In this document: in pieces, positions 1 through 6,731 of the stretch
Numbering within the stretch: the stretch's first letter is position 1
How the letters are laid out: each line of letters begins with the position of its first letter
Notes under the pieces: generated by a model
Database searches by the model: none
What the model was told of the DNA's origin: nothing
What the model saw: only the letters and a program-made list of their open reading frames with translations
DNA from: an uncultured Acidimicrobium sp.
GTDB taxonomy: Bacteria; Actinomycetota; Acidimicrobiia; Acidimicrobiales; Ilumatobacteraceae
NCBI GenBank assembly: GCA_903895515.1
Contig: CAITUB010000030.1
Span: forward strand, 1-6,731
Length of the DNA: 6,731 bases
Direction of reading: 5' to 3'
Position numbers and translations under genes: made by a program

Positions 1-957
1 CTCAATTGGTATGAAATTACCGTCTCAGGAAACTTTGAAGGCAAGAATATTCCCGCCAGGCTCCACCATCGAGGAGACCTCTCGCGTCCACCTGAGGTGG
101 AAGAGGCCCGACAGCTTCTGTATCAGCACAGAGAATCTCGCAAGCGACCACTTCTCGACGACAAGGTACTTACAGAGTGGAACGCCATGATGCTGGCAAC
201 ACTTGCCGAGGCTGCTTTCTTTTTTGAATCTGACGAATGGCTGCAAGCGGCAATTCGTAACGGCGAATTTCTCGTGCGCGAACTTCGCACTGCGCAAGGC
301 AATTGGCACCGCAGTTGGCAAGAATCGGGCTCGCCACAGGCACGACACCGAGCCCTTGCAGCCGACCTTGCGCAATTGGTTGACGCCTTCACTCGGCTTG
401 GTGAAGCAAGTGGTCAAGCACGCTGGATTACATACGCACAAGAAGCAGCCGACGAAATGCTCACTCAATGCTGGGACGCCGTCAATGGCGGACTGTTCAC
501 CACTCCCGACAATGGCGAACAGCTCATCGTTCGTCAAAAAGATGTGATGGACAATGCGACTCCATCAGCAAACTCAACCGCAGCGCTTGCGTTGTACCGA
601 CTTGGCGCTCTCAGTGGCAACAGCCGATACACCCAACATGCCGATCAGATTTTGCGGCTCCTTGCACGCATTGCGACTAGCGCTCCATCTGCATTCGGCA
701 ATTTGCTCGCATCTGTTCACCTGTGCCACGCAGGAATTACCGAAGTCGCACTACCCGGTAATCAATCCGACATGTTGCGCGAACTCCGCAAACGGTGGTT
801 GCCGACCGTGGTGCTTGCATGGGGCGAGCCGTATGACTCCCCATTATGGACTGACCGCAATCAACACTCTGCCTACGTGTGCAAAGAATACGCGTGTATG
901 AAGCCAGCCACATCACCTGACGAATTGGTGGAAACCCTACGCGTCGCACTCGCGTAA
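1..957 (+). CDS. YyaL/SPATA20-family protein (thioredoxin domain-containing, DUF255), C-terminal part
   Basis: Frame 1 is open from the first base to a TAA at 955-957, giving 318 residues with no start in view, so the gene is cut by the window edge. The family is usually about 650-700 residues: an N-terminal thioredoxin-like domain (outside this window) followed by a large helical domain resembling six-hairpin glycosidases. What remains matches that second half: GNFEGKNI at bases 28-51, the signature RKRPLLDDKVLTEWN at 139-183, a GGLFTT turn near 490-507, and DNATPSANS at 550-576. Near the end, YVCKEYAC places two cysteines at fragment residues 294 and 299 (CxxxxC), as is usual in this family. 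The biochemical role is not established; annotations range from a thioredoxin-like redox function to a sugar-active enzyme, and no substrate can be read from the sequence. It ends 4 bases before the stop of the convergent nitroreductase gene. Confidence 0.9.
   Translation, partial: LNWYEITVSGNFEGKNIPARLHHRGDLSRPPEVEEARQLLYQHRESRKRPLLDDKVLTEWNAMMLATLAEAAFFFESDEWLQAAIRNGEFLVRELRTAQGNWHRSWQESGSPQARHRALAADLAQLVDAFTRLGEASGQARWITYAQEAADEMLTQCWDAVNGGLFTTPDNGEQLIVRQKDVMDNATPSANSTAALALYRLGALSGNSRYTQHADQILRLLARIATSAPSAFGNLLASVHLCHAGITEVALPGNQSDMLRELRKRWLPTVVLAWGEPYDSPLWTDRNQHSAYVCKEYACMKPATSPDELVETLRVALA
938..956. repeat. Short inverted repeat overlapping the stop codon of the YyaL-like gene
   Basis: TACGCG at 938-943 and CGCGTA at 951-956 are exact reverse complements around a 7-base loop, forming a 6-bp GC-rich stem over the last codons and the TAA of the plus-strand gene. 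It is followed by a weak T-containing stretch (ACTATTTACC) rather than a true T-run. It might act as a transcription end signal between two convergent genes, but at this length chance is a fair alternative. Confidence 0.3.
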
Positions 958-961
958 CTAT

Positions 962-980
962 TTACCAATGCGATTGGTGA
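962..980. repeat. Short inverted repeat at the 3' end of the nitroreductase gene
   Basis: ACCAAT at 964-969 and ATTGGT at 973-978 are exact reverse complements around a GCG loop. A T:G mismatch (a U:G wobble in plus-strand RNA) and a further T:A pair extend the stem to bases 962 and 980. It encodes the last residues and the stop of the minus-strand nitroreductase (HQSHW, TAA). It lies 6 bases from the neighbouring repeat at 938-956, so the convergent junction carries two adjacent small hairpins. No clear T-run follows on either strand, so a terminator role is only possible. Confidence 0.3.
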
Positions 981-1561
981 ATCGCTTCCTGTAGCGGCAT
1001 TCGTGGTCGAACAGAACTTCTGCCCTTTTCACCATCTTGTGCAGCATGTCCCACAGCAATTGCGCCAAGCAACTGCATCTGTTCGGGAACACCCAGACGC
1101 TTGCGCAGTTGTTGTTCACCGTTAAACACCGCAAAGAACAATGCGCCAAGTTCAGCATCGTGCGCTGCTAACAACAACGACATGACAGCAAATGAACCAT
1201 CGATCGTCCAATACGGAGTTGGCCATGCATCCATACCTTCTCCAAGACCGGTCGCAGCCTTGTCGGTCTCGGAATATCGAGCAACGTAGGCAAGTGGGTC
1301 GACAAACGGAAGAATGATTACTGGCGCATCAAGGAGCTGTTTCCAACGAAAGGTTGCGCGTTTTTCATTTGGCAAGGAGTCGTTCCAAAAGGCAGCAACA
1401 TCTTCGCCTGCTAGCACTACGAAATGAGTGCCCTGCGTTTTTCCAGCGGAAGGAGCGCGGAGAGCTAAATCTATGAGCGAGTGAATTACTGCTTCACCAA
1501 TTGGTTCAGGTAAAAATGCCCGCGTCATTCGACGTGAACGAACAAGGTCGGTGAACTTCAC
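962..1561 (-). CDS. Nitroreductase family protein (FMN-dependent oxidoreductase)
   Basis: This 199-residue protein has the pattern of the nitroreductase fold: an N-terminal FTDLVRSRRMTRAF segment whose arginine/serine cluster normally contacts the FMN phosphate, then RAPSAGKTQGTHFVVL (the APSAG..Q element), a central PYWTIDGSFAVMSLLLAAHD helix, the ALFFAVF strand, and a GVPE..QLLGAIAVGH segment before a C-terminal helix ending IHQSHW. Known members bind FMN and reduce nitro compounds, quinones or flavins with NAD(P)H, or do unrelated redox work; the substrate here cannot be told. I chose the GTG at 1561 because homology begins at that residue and it lies 11 bases after the upstream stop. An in-frame TTG at 1624 would add 21 unconserved residues overlapping the upstream gene. 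No strong Shine-Dalgarno is visible, so translation may be coupled to the upstream gene. It is last in the minus-strand gene run. Confidence 0.85.
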   Translation of the reverse strand: MKFTDLVRSRRMTRAFLPEPIGEAVIHSLIDLALRAPSAGKTQGTHFVVLAGEDVAAFWNDSLPNEKRATFRWKQLLDAPVIILPFVDPLAYVARYSETDKAATGLGEGMDAWPTPYWTIDGSFAVMSLLLAAHDAELGALFFAVFNGEQQLRKRLGVPEQMQLLGAIAVGHAAQDGEKGRSSVRPRMPLQEAIHQSHW

Positions 1562-1572
1562 CGCAGCAACCG

Positions 1573-2238
1573 TTAGTGCTTTTCGAGTTTGCCAAGCTTG
1601 GCGAGTGACTCTGCCATGGTCCAACCATGAACGATGAGCGCTCCACCCTTGGCCTTTGTTACGCCCTTAAATTGCGCTGCAACATCGGGGTTCACTTTTT
1701 CCGGCTTCGTTGATTCATGGTCCAAGAATCCACTGTGACCGTTTGTCTTCACAATGAAACTCTGTTCGTCGTATGTGGATTCAACGCCGAATCTACGAGC
1801 AAGACGTTTGCCCCATGCACGCTCTTCGCCAACAGCACGATGTCCTGGACGAGGAATCATTTCAGTCAGCGCCTTAAACGACTCGAGCCCTTCAGCGTTC
1901 AAAAAACGCGAACCGACAACAACATCTTCGTCTGGGAAAGCCATAAGCGCACGGTGATACGCCTCAGTCATCAAGCCTTTGAGCACTGAATCACGCTTTG
2001 GCGTGCGCTTCACACTCATCATGCCGAGCAACACACATGGAGTTCCACCGATGCGCTCAAGCGTTGAAAATGTGAAACCATGAACCTTGCCGCTGATTTT
2101 GGCACTGGTAAACAACACCCAGTCCTCTTTGGCCTTGGTAATTACCTCTTGGGAGAAAAAACCACCCATGGCTGCCAATTCTTCGATCTCGATATCTGTA
2201 AGGGACGCACAATCACGCGTTTCAACCTCAACTGACAT
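1573..2238 (-). CDS. Unrecognised 221-residue protein with GNAT-like secondary-structure pattern
   Basis: I do not recognise this family. The ATG at 2238 gives a 221-residue soluble protein with no signal peptide or membrane segment. Read by eye it runs: helix (residues 15-37), strands WVLFTSAKI (40-48), KVHGFTFSTLE (51-61) and PCVLLGMMSVKR (67-78), a helix DSVLKGLMTEAYHRAL (83-98), strand DVVVGSRF (105-112), helix (115-126), a charged helix EERAWGKRLARRFG (138-151), and strand SFIVKT (160-165). This order resembles a GNAT acyltransferase, but I see no clear R/QxxGxG/A pyrophosphate-binding loop after the MMSVKR strand (TPKRD is there instead), so acetyl-CoA binding is not supported. The C-terminal ~55 residues are lysine-rich. 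A TTG at 2280 could add 14 residues but these look unlike protein start sequence. It lies 73 bases after dnaE and 11 bases before the nitroreductase start, suggesting cotranscription with the latter. Confidence 0.75.
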   Translation of the reverse strand: MSVEVETRDCASLTDIEIEELAAMGGFFSQEVITKAKEDWVLFTSAKISGKVHGFTFSTLERIGGTPCVLLGMMSVKRTPKRDSVLKGLMTEAYHRALMAFPDEDVVVGSRFLNAEGLESFKALTEMIPRPGHRAVGEERAWGKRLARRFGVESTYDEQSFIVKTNGHSGFLDHESTKPEKVNPDVAAQFKGVTKAKGGALIVHGWTMAESLAKLGKLEKH

Positions 2239-2311
2239 GACTACAGTCTGCCAGCAAAAATGTGGTTTGCGACGGGCCAATACTGCACCGCCCTATGTGC
2301 TCGAGTAGTGC
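2239..2311 (-). other. Intergenic gap between dnaE and the unrecognised gene
   Basis: This 73-base gap is the largest in the window. On the minus strand I find no convincing -35/-10 pair, no AGGAGG-like ribosome site before the ATG at 2238, and no terminator with a T-run after the dnaE stop. A separate promoter for the two downstream genes is possible but not visible, so read-through from dnaE is the simpler assumption. Confidence 0.4.
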
Positions 2312-2335
2312 CTATTCGATATAGGCGTTTTCGCC
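2310..2335. repeat. Two overlapping small inverted repeats at the dnaE stop codon
   Basis: GCCTAT at 2310-2315 and ATAGGC at 2321-2326 are exact reverse complements around a 5-base loop and span the dnaE TAG (2314-2312). Overlapping it, GGCG at 2324-2327 pairs with CGCC at 2332-2335 around TTTT. Both hairpins use bases 2324-2326, so they cannot form together. Neither is followed by a T-run on the minus strand. They could protect the dnaE mRNA end or attenuate read-through, or be chance. Confidence 0.3.
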
Positions 2336-5300
2336 AAACTCCGTACGCAACACGCCAATCGCCCGATCAAGGTTGACATTGAATTCAGAACTGAGTCGCA
2401 ACACATTCTCTGGTCCGAGATGCAAATACACAGGCGATGTTCCTGGGTACTCCAGCAGCGTTGATTTCAGCGATTCAATGGTGGCTTCAGACAACACCTG
2501 AGCAGCGATCTTTAGGTGCAGCGAGTCTTGGAAAGCACGCAACCCTTCCAACACGGTGATGTCCATTGCCATGAATCCAACCCTGCTGTCATCTCGCTTA
2601 TCGAGGCGCCCACGTACCGATACCAAAATGTCGTCAGCTAGCTGATGGCCAAATTTTTGCAACGTCTTTGGAAACAATGTGACTTCAACTGAACCCTGCA
2701 AGTCTTCTAACTGAAACGTTGCCATCTGGTCACCCTTACGCGTGTATTTGCGCGCAAGACCGTTCACGATTCCACCAATCACCATGAATGCACCATCGTC
2801 TCGCTCTAGCGCTTCCGGAATTGAGCAGTCAACGCGACGACGCAACGCTCCCTCAATTCCCATGAGCGGATGATCCGACACATATAGACCGAGCATTTCC
2901 TTTTCAAACTTCAACTGCTCGGTCTTATCAAATTGCAGATCGGGAATATTTTGGCGCTCGGAGAAGCCTTCGGTTTCATCTCCCAAGTCACCAAACAGGC
3001 TCATCACGCCCTGATCGCGTTCGCGGCGGCGCACCATGGTGGTGTCAATGATTGATTCGAACACCATCAGTAGGCCCTTGCGCGGGTGTCCGAGTTTGTC
3101 GAATGCTCCAGCTTTAATCAGCGACTCGATGGTCCGCTTGTTTAGTGCTTGTTCGGGTACGCGTTCTGCAAAGTCATAGAACGACTCAAAAACACCATGT
3201 GCATCACGATGCTCAATGATCTGTCGCACCAGACCTTCTCCAACGTTGCGAATGGCGCTAAGTCCAAACGTGATTTGCTGATCGTCACCGTTGATGATTG
3301 GTTCGAAGTTGACGCCGGAACGATTGATATCGGGTGTCAACACGGTGATGCCACTGGTACGCGCATCCGACAAATACACAGCGGCCTTTTCGTAGTTCGC
3401 TTTCACGCTGGTGAGCAAGCACGCCATGTACTCCACCGGATAATGCGCTTTGAGATATGCAGTTTGATACGAAATGAGTCCGTACCCATACGCGTGACTC
3501 TTGGCAAATGCATAGTCAGCAAATTTCACAATGGTGTCAAACAGTTCTTCACCCAGGTCTACGCCGTATCCAGTTTGCTCGCAGCCTGCAACAAAGCTGC
3601 CACGCGCTTCTTCCATCTTCTCGGGAATCTTCTTTCCGCATGCTTTGCGCAAGTTGTCTGCTTCGGCCATGGAAAAGCCAGCGAACTTCTGCGACACGCG
3701 CATCAGACTCTCCTGATAAATCATGAGTCCAAAGGTGTCCCCCAAAACGTCTGCAGCATCGGGGTGGAAATACTGGATCTTCTTGCGACTGTTCTTGTAG
3801 TCGGCAAAGTCGTTATGCATGTTGGCGCTCATCGGACCCGGTCGGTACAACGCGAGTACGGCAGAGAGGTCTTCAAAGCGCTCGGGAATGAGCGACCTCA
3901 GCAATGCGCGCATCTGCGAGGACTCCAACTGGAACACTCCGATGGTGTCTCCGCGCGACAGCAACTCGTACGTCGGTTTGTCGTCCATTGGAATGGCATC
4001 AATCGAGAATCGCTCATCACGCGTCTTGCGAATCATGGCATTGGCGTCTGAAATGACGTCAAGGTTGCGCAAACCAAGAATGTCCATTTTCAACAAACCG
4101 AGATCTTCGACTCCGTGCATTTCGTACTGCGTCACCACTGGCGCATCTTCAGGCGCTTGACCCTGTTCGGGTTTACGTTGAATTGGCAAATACTCAGTAA
4201 GCGGCTCTTTGGTAATCACCACTGCTGCTGCGTGAATTCCAACTGAACGCTTCAATCCTTCCAAGCCTCGAGCTACTTGCACAATGCGTTTCACGTCAGG
4301 ATCGATTTCACAGAGAGCACGCAAGTCGGCTGCTGCTTGGAACCCAGCCTTGTGCTTGGAATCCTCTTCGAAGCAGTACTTCAACGGAGTGTCGCGACCC
4401 ATCACCAGTGGCGGCATGAGCTTGGCAATTTTGTCGCCGAGTGGATACGGATAACCAAGCACTCGAGCCGCATCGCGAACAGCATTGCGCGCCTTGATTG
4501 TTCCGAATGTAATGATTTGCGCAACATGATCGCGTCCGTACTTATCGGCTGCGTAACGGATCATTTGATCGCGGTAGCGCGAGTCAAAGTCCATGTCGAT
4601 ATCGGGCATTGAAATGCGACTTGGATTTAAGAACCGCTCAAAGATGAGGTCGTACTTAATGGGGTCAAGGTCGGTGATGCGCAAGCAATACGCAATGGCA
4701 CAGCCAGCAGCTGAACCGCGACCAGGACCAACGCGAATGTCTTGTTCACGCGCATAGCGAATGAGGTCCCACACAATTAAGAAGTACGAACTGAATCCCA
4801 TTCCACCGATGACTTCAAGTTCGTAGTCAAGTCGCTGTGTTATCGAATCGGGAAGCTTTTCGCCCCAACGCTCGTGTGCGCCCTTGTATGCGAGGTCGCG
4901 AAGATATTCGCCATCGCCAGCAAAGCCTTCCGGAATTGGAAAGTGCGGCAGTACCGAGTTGCCAAATGGAATATCGATTTCGGCGCGTTCAGCAATCCAC
5001 AGCGTGTTGTCACATGCAGCAGGAACTTCACGGAACAGATAGCGCATTTCTTGCGCTGATTTCAGATAGTGCTCGGTGCCTTCAAACTTGAAACGGTTTG
5101 GGTCTGCAATGGTGCAGCCAGTTTGCACACATAACAAAGCGTCGTGTGCTTCATGGTCTTCGCGATGCGTGTAGTGGGTGTCGTTCGTTGCCAGCAACGG
5201 CGCGCCAATCTTCTTGGCTAGTTCAATGAGTTGCGGATTGGTTTGATGCTGCTCAGCGATTCCGTGATCTTGAAGTTCAATAAAGAAATTGTCTTTGCCG

Positions 5301-5839
5301 AAAATGTCTTGCAATCGTCCGGCATCGGTCGCCGCGCCAGACATGTCGCCCTTCAACATCTTCTGCAAAACGTGACCGCCCAAACATCCACTCGTTGCAA
5401 TGATGCCTTCGCTGTGGCGTTGCAGAAGTTCCCAGTCCATTCTCGGCTGGTAGTAGTAGCCCTCTAGGAATGCAAGGCTCGACAATTTGATGAGGTTCTT
5501 GTATCCGATGTTGTTCTCGGCAAGCAAGGTGAGGTGGTAGTACACCTTTCCCCCACTTTCGGTTTCGCCACCCGAGTCGTCAATTCGCCCGCGTCGCGAC
5601 GGACGCTCCGAGCGATGCTCGTGCGCCATGTATGCCTCGGTACCGATGATCGGCTTAATACCTTTTTCTTTGCACTGCTTATAAAAATCGACAACGCCGT
5701 ACATGTTGCCGTGATCAGTCATTCCAAGCGCTGGCATTCCTTCGGCTGCAGCTTTGCCAACTAATTCATCCAGGCGTGAAGCACCGTCCAACATGGAATA
5801 TTCCGTGTGGACATGTAAGTGAGTGAACGAATCGGCCAT
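2312..5839 (-). CDS. dnaE: DNA polymerase III alpha subunit (replicative polymerase)
   Basis: DnaE copies the chromosome as the catalytic subunit of the replisome. The 1175-residue length is normal for DnaE (E. coli about 1160) and there is no intein or frameshift. The N-terminal PHP domain (about 1-270) begins FTHLHVHTEYSMLDG and keeps a full set of metal ligands: H9, H11, D18, H43, E68, H102, C152, D220, H222. The polymerase core follows: GPGRGSAAG (371-379), the catalytic acidic motif PDIDMDFD (412-419), RSVGIHAAAVVI (531-542), and KMDILGLRNLD (584-594) with the third catalytic aspartate D586. Then come YRPGPM (665-670), FAKSHAYGYG (778-787), a helix-hairpin-helix region near 858-915, a clamp-binding motif QGVMSLF (943-949), an OB fold (about 1018-1100) and a C-terminal domain. 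I chose the ATG at 5839 because homology starts at MADSFTHLH; a longer frame to 5986 only overlaps the upstream gene. That gene ends 7 bases before this start, suggesting coupling. Only a weak TGAG precedes the ATG. Confidence 0.98.
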   Translation of the reverse strand: MADSFTHLHVHTEYSMLDGASRLDELVGKAAAEGMPALGMTDHGNMYGVVDFYKQCKEKGIKPIIGTEAYMAHEHRSERPSRRGRIDDSGGETESGGKVYYHLTLLAENNIGYKNLIKLSSLAFLEGYYYQPRMDWELLQRHSEGIIATSGCLGGHVLQKMLKGDMSGAATDAGRLQDIFGKDNFFIELQDHGIAEQHQTNPQLIELAKKIGAPLLATNDTHYTHREDHEAHDALLCVQTGCTIADPNRFKFEGTEHYLKSAQEMRYLFREVPAACDNTLWIAERAEIDIPFGNSVLPHFPIPEGFAGDGEYLRDLAYKGAHERWGEKLPDSITQRLDYELEVIGGMGFSSYFLIVWDLIRYAREQDIRVGPGRGSAAGCAIAYCLRITDLDPIKYDLIFERFLNPSRISMPDIDMDFDSRYRDQMIRYAADKYGRDHVAQIITFGTIKARNAVRDAARVLGYPYPLGDKIAKLMPPLVMGRDTPLKYCFEEDSKHKAGFQAAADLRALCEIDPDVKRIVQVARGLEGLKRSVGIHAAAVVITKEPLTEYLPIQRKPEQGQAPEDAPVVTQYEMHGVEDLGLLKMDILGLRNLDVISDANAMIRKTRDERFSIDAIPMDDKPTYELLSRGDTIGVFQLESSQMRALLRSLIPERFEDLSAVLALYRPGPMSANMHNDFADYKNSRKKIQYFHPDAADVLGDTFGLMIYQESLMRVSQKFAGFSMAEADNLRKACGKKIPEKMEEARGSFVAGCEQTGYGVDLGEELFDTIVKFADYAFAKSHAYGYGLISYQTAYLKAHYPVEYMACLLTSVKANYEKAAVYLSDARTSGITVLTPDINRSGVNFEPIINGDDQQITFGLSAIRNVGEGLVRQIIEHRDAHGVFESFYDFAERVPEQALNKRTIESLIKAGAFDKLGHPRKGLLMVFESIIDTTMVRRRERDQGVMSLFGDLGDETEGFSERQNIPDLQFDKTEQLKFEKEMLGLYVSDHPLMGIEGALRRRVDCSIPEALERDDGAFMVIGGIVNGLARKYTRKGDQMATFQLEDLQGSVEVTLFPKTLQKFGHQLADDILVSVRGRLDKRDDSRVGFMAMDITVLEGLRAFQDSLHLKIAAQVLSEATIESLKSTLLEYPGTSPVYLHLGPENVLRLSSEFNVNLDRAIGVLRTEFGENAYIE

Positions 5840-5846
5840 TACAAAC

Positions 5847-6731
5847 TCAGCGTACAACTGCCAATAATGGCACATCGATTTCGGCGTCGGTGAGCGACCC
5901 ATGTCGACAGACCAACGAATACGAGCCGGAATCCAGTGGCTCATCAAAACTGGTAGCCGTAAACGGCAACAACGCAACATCGCCAAGTCGTTTACGCGCC
6001 GCGTCGGTCACGCGTTTGCCAAACCATTGCTGGTCACAAGCTTCGTCACGCGACACCACCCATGCGTCTTGTGCGTGATGCTGTTTCGCTGCATCCAACA
6101 AGTCCTGTTCGGCACCAGATTTGGCATGTAGCCAGCGAAATCTTCCTTCTCCAGATTGATGCGTAATGCGTGACAGCACATCAGCATGCGGCGTCTGCGT
6201 ATTCTGCCCCACATGCACTTGACCATGGTCTGCTGTCACCAACAACACCGAGCCAGGTACTAACGCTTCGGCAACATCGGCGACTAAACGATCGGCGTTA
6301 CGCAGTTCGGAGTTGTAGTACTCACCAAAGCCACGTTCGTGGGCAATCTTGTCAACACCGTCGTAATAGGCGTACACAAACTTTTGTCCACTGCGCAACA
6401 ACTGACCAACTTGCACAGCAATACTCGATGCCGCACGCCAACCCATCGGCCGCGAACCACGTAGGTGCGCCTCGGTAAACGCAGAACCCTCAAGCTCGGC
6501 CTTACTCAGCACCGGTACGGCAGCACCCATAAATGGCGGGCATGGTTGAACCAAATCAGGGGGATACGTTGCACGCAGGTCGCCTTTGTCGTCTCCCCAT
6601 CTCAACATCTGCACCACATGACCTCCGAGGTCGATGCGATACCCCATCATTCCGTGTTCGCCTGGAGTAAGACCCGTAGCAATCGATGTCAATGCAGTGA
6701 CCGTTGTTGTTGGAGCAACGCTGGTGATGGA
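5847..6731 (-). CDS. Alkaline phosphatase superfamily protein (type I phosphodiesterase/nucleotide pyrophosphatase-like), N-terminus missing
   Basis: The frame is open to the window edge and ends at a TGA (5849-5847), giving 294 residues; the start and the first metal-binding aspartate should lie beyond base 6731. The fragment opens with APTTTVTALTSIATGLTP followed by GEHG, the nucleophile region of the family; by alignment with the PTxT...TG spacing of nucleotide pyrophosphatases, the nucleophile is Thr10 (bases 6704-6702). Other expected metal ligands are present: D127 and H131 in YYDGVDKIAH, D168 and H169 in VTADHGQ, and H277 in CRHGSLTD, followed by the family's VPLLAV ending. Relatives cleave phosphodiester, pyrophosphate or phosphonate bonds using two metal ions, usually zinc. 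The substrate cannot be decided, and location in the cell is unknown because the N-terminus is not seen. A TTG at 6692 is not the real start, since the catalytic motif lies upstream of it. It sits 7 bases before dnaE and is probably cotranscribed with it. Confidence 0.9.
   Translation of the reverse strand, partial: SITSVAPTTTVTALTSIATGLTPGEHGMMGYRIDLGGHVVQMLRWGDDKGDLRATYPPDLVQPCPPFMGAAVPVLSKAELEGSAFTEAHLRGSRPMGWRAASSIAVQVGQLLRSGQKFVYAYYDGVDKIAHERGFGEYYNSELRNADRLVADVAEALVPGSVLLVTADHGQVHVGQNTQTPHADVLSRITHQSGEGRFRWLHAKSGAEQDLLDAAKQHHAQDAWVVSRDEACDQQWFGKRVTDAARKRLGDVALLPFTATSFDEPLDSGSYSLVCRHGSLTDAEIDVPLLAVVR

Noticed and set aside
25..537. A 170-codon open frame on the minus strand opposite the YyaL-like gene
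   Set aside because: The plus-strand frame carries clear family motifs over the same bases; the antisense product is low-quality and cysteine-rich without recognisable domains.
1496..1505. Perfect 10-bp palindrome ACCAATTGGT as an operator
   Set aside because: It is inside the nitroreductase coding sequence (encoding part of EPIGE), far from any promoter, and similar AATTGGT strings occur by chance elsewhere in the window.
1562..1624. Longer nitroreductase from a TTG at 1624
   Set aside because: The extra residues translate the end of the upstream gene in another frame and are not part of the nitroreductase fold; the GTG at 1561 sits where homology begins.
3149..4051. A 300-codon open frame on the plus strand opposite dnaE
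   Set aside because: It lies wholly inside the unmistakable dnaE gene, its product resembles no known protein, and long antisense frames are expected opposite a conserved coding gene.
2312..5839. Possible intein in dnaE
   Set aside because: The protein is of normal length and the PHP, catalytic, clamp-binding and OB regions follow one another with no insertion.
5840..5986. N-terminal extension of dnaE by 49 residues
   Set aside because: It overlaps the C-terminal coding region of the phosphodiesterase, including its histidine ligand, and DnaE homology starts at the ATG at 5839.
5847..6692. Complete phosphodiesterase starting at 6692
   Set aside because: The codon is TTG, and the nucleophile motif APTTTVTAL continues in the same frame upstream of it to the window edge, so the gene is simply cut off.
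1..6731. CRISPR arrays, tRNA or rRNA genes, insertion sequences or phage genes
   Set aside because: No spaced direct repeats, RNA-like folds, transposase motifs or terminal repeats were seen on reading both strands; coding sequence accounts for nearly all bases.

Overview
The window looks like ordinary chromosomal sequence from a free-living bacterium of moderate GC content (roughly half G+C by eye, not computed). The best guess is an actinobacterium, perhaps of the Acidimicrobiia. This rests on the DnaE type (intact PHP domain, QxxxSLF clamp motif, about 1175 residues) and on the actinobacterial look of the nitroreductase; it is inference, not proof. There are no RNA genes, mobile elements, CRISPR arrays or phage genes, and coding sequence fills almost the whole window.

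Layout: bases 1-957 (+ strand) hold the C-terminal half of a YyaL/SPATA20-type protein (thioredoxin domain plus six-hairpin-like helical domain) whose N-terminal half lies before the window. It converges, with only 4 bases between stop codons, on a minus-strand block that fills the rest of the window. Read in the direction of transcription, that block is: an alkaline-phosphatase-superfamily phosphodiesterase (6731 to 5847, N-terminus outside the window); dnaE, the replicative DNA polymerase III alpha subunit (5839 to 2312), 7 bases later; an unrecognised 221-residue protein with a GNAT-like pattern of predicted strands and helices (2238 to 1573), 73 bases later; and an FMN nitroreductase-family protein (1561 to 962), 11 bases later.

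The minus-strand genes probably form an operon or two overlapping transcription units. dnaE is the housekeeping gene; the products around it have no obvious shared pathway with it. Points worth a second look are the full set of PHP metal ligands in DnaE (predicting built-in proofreading), the very tight phosphodiesterase-dnaE junction, the unrecognised gene after dnaE, and small inverted repeats at the 3' ends of three genes. I did not find convincing evidence of a new biological system here.
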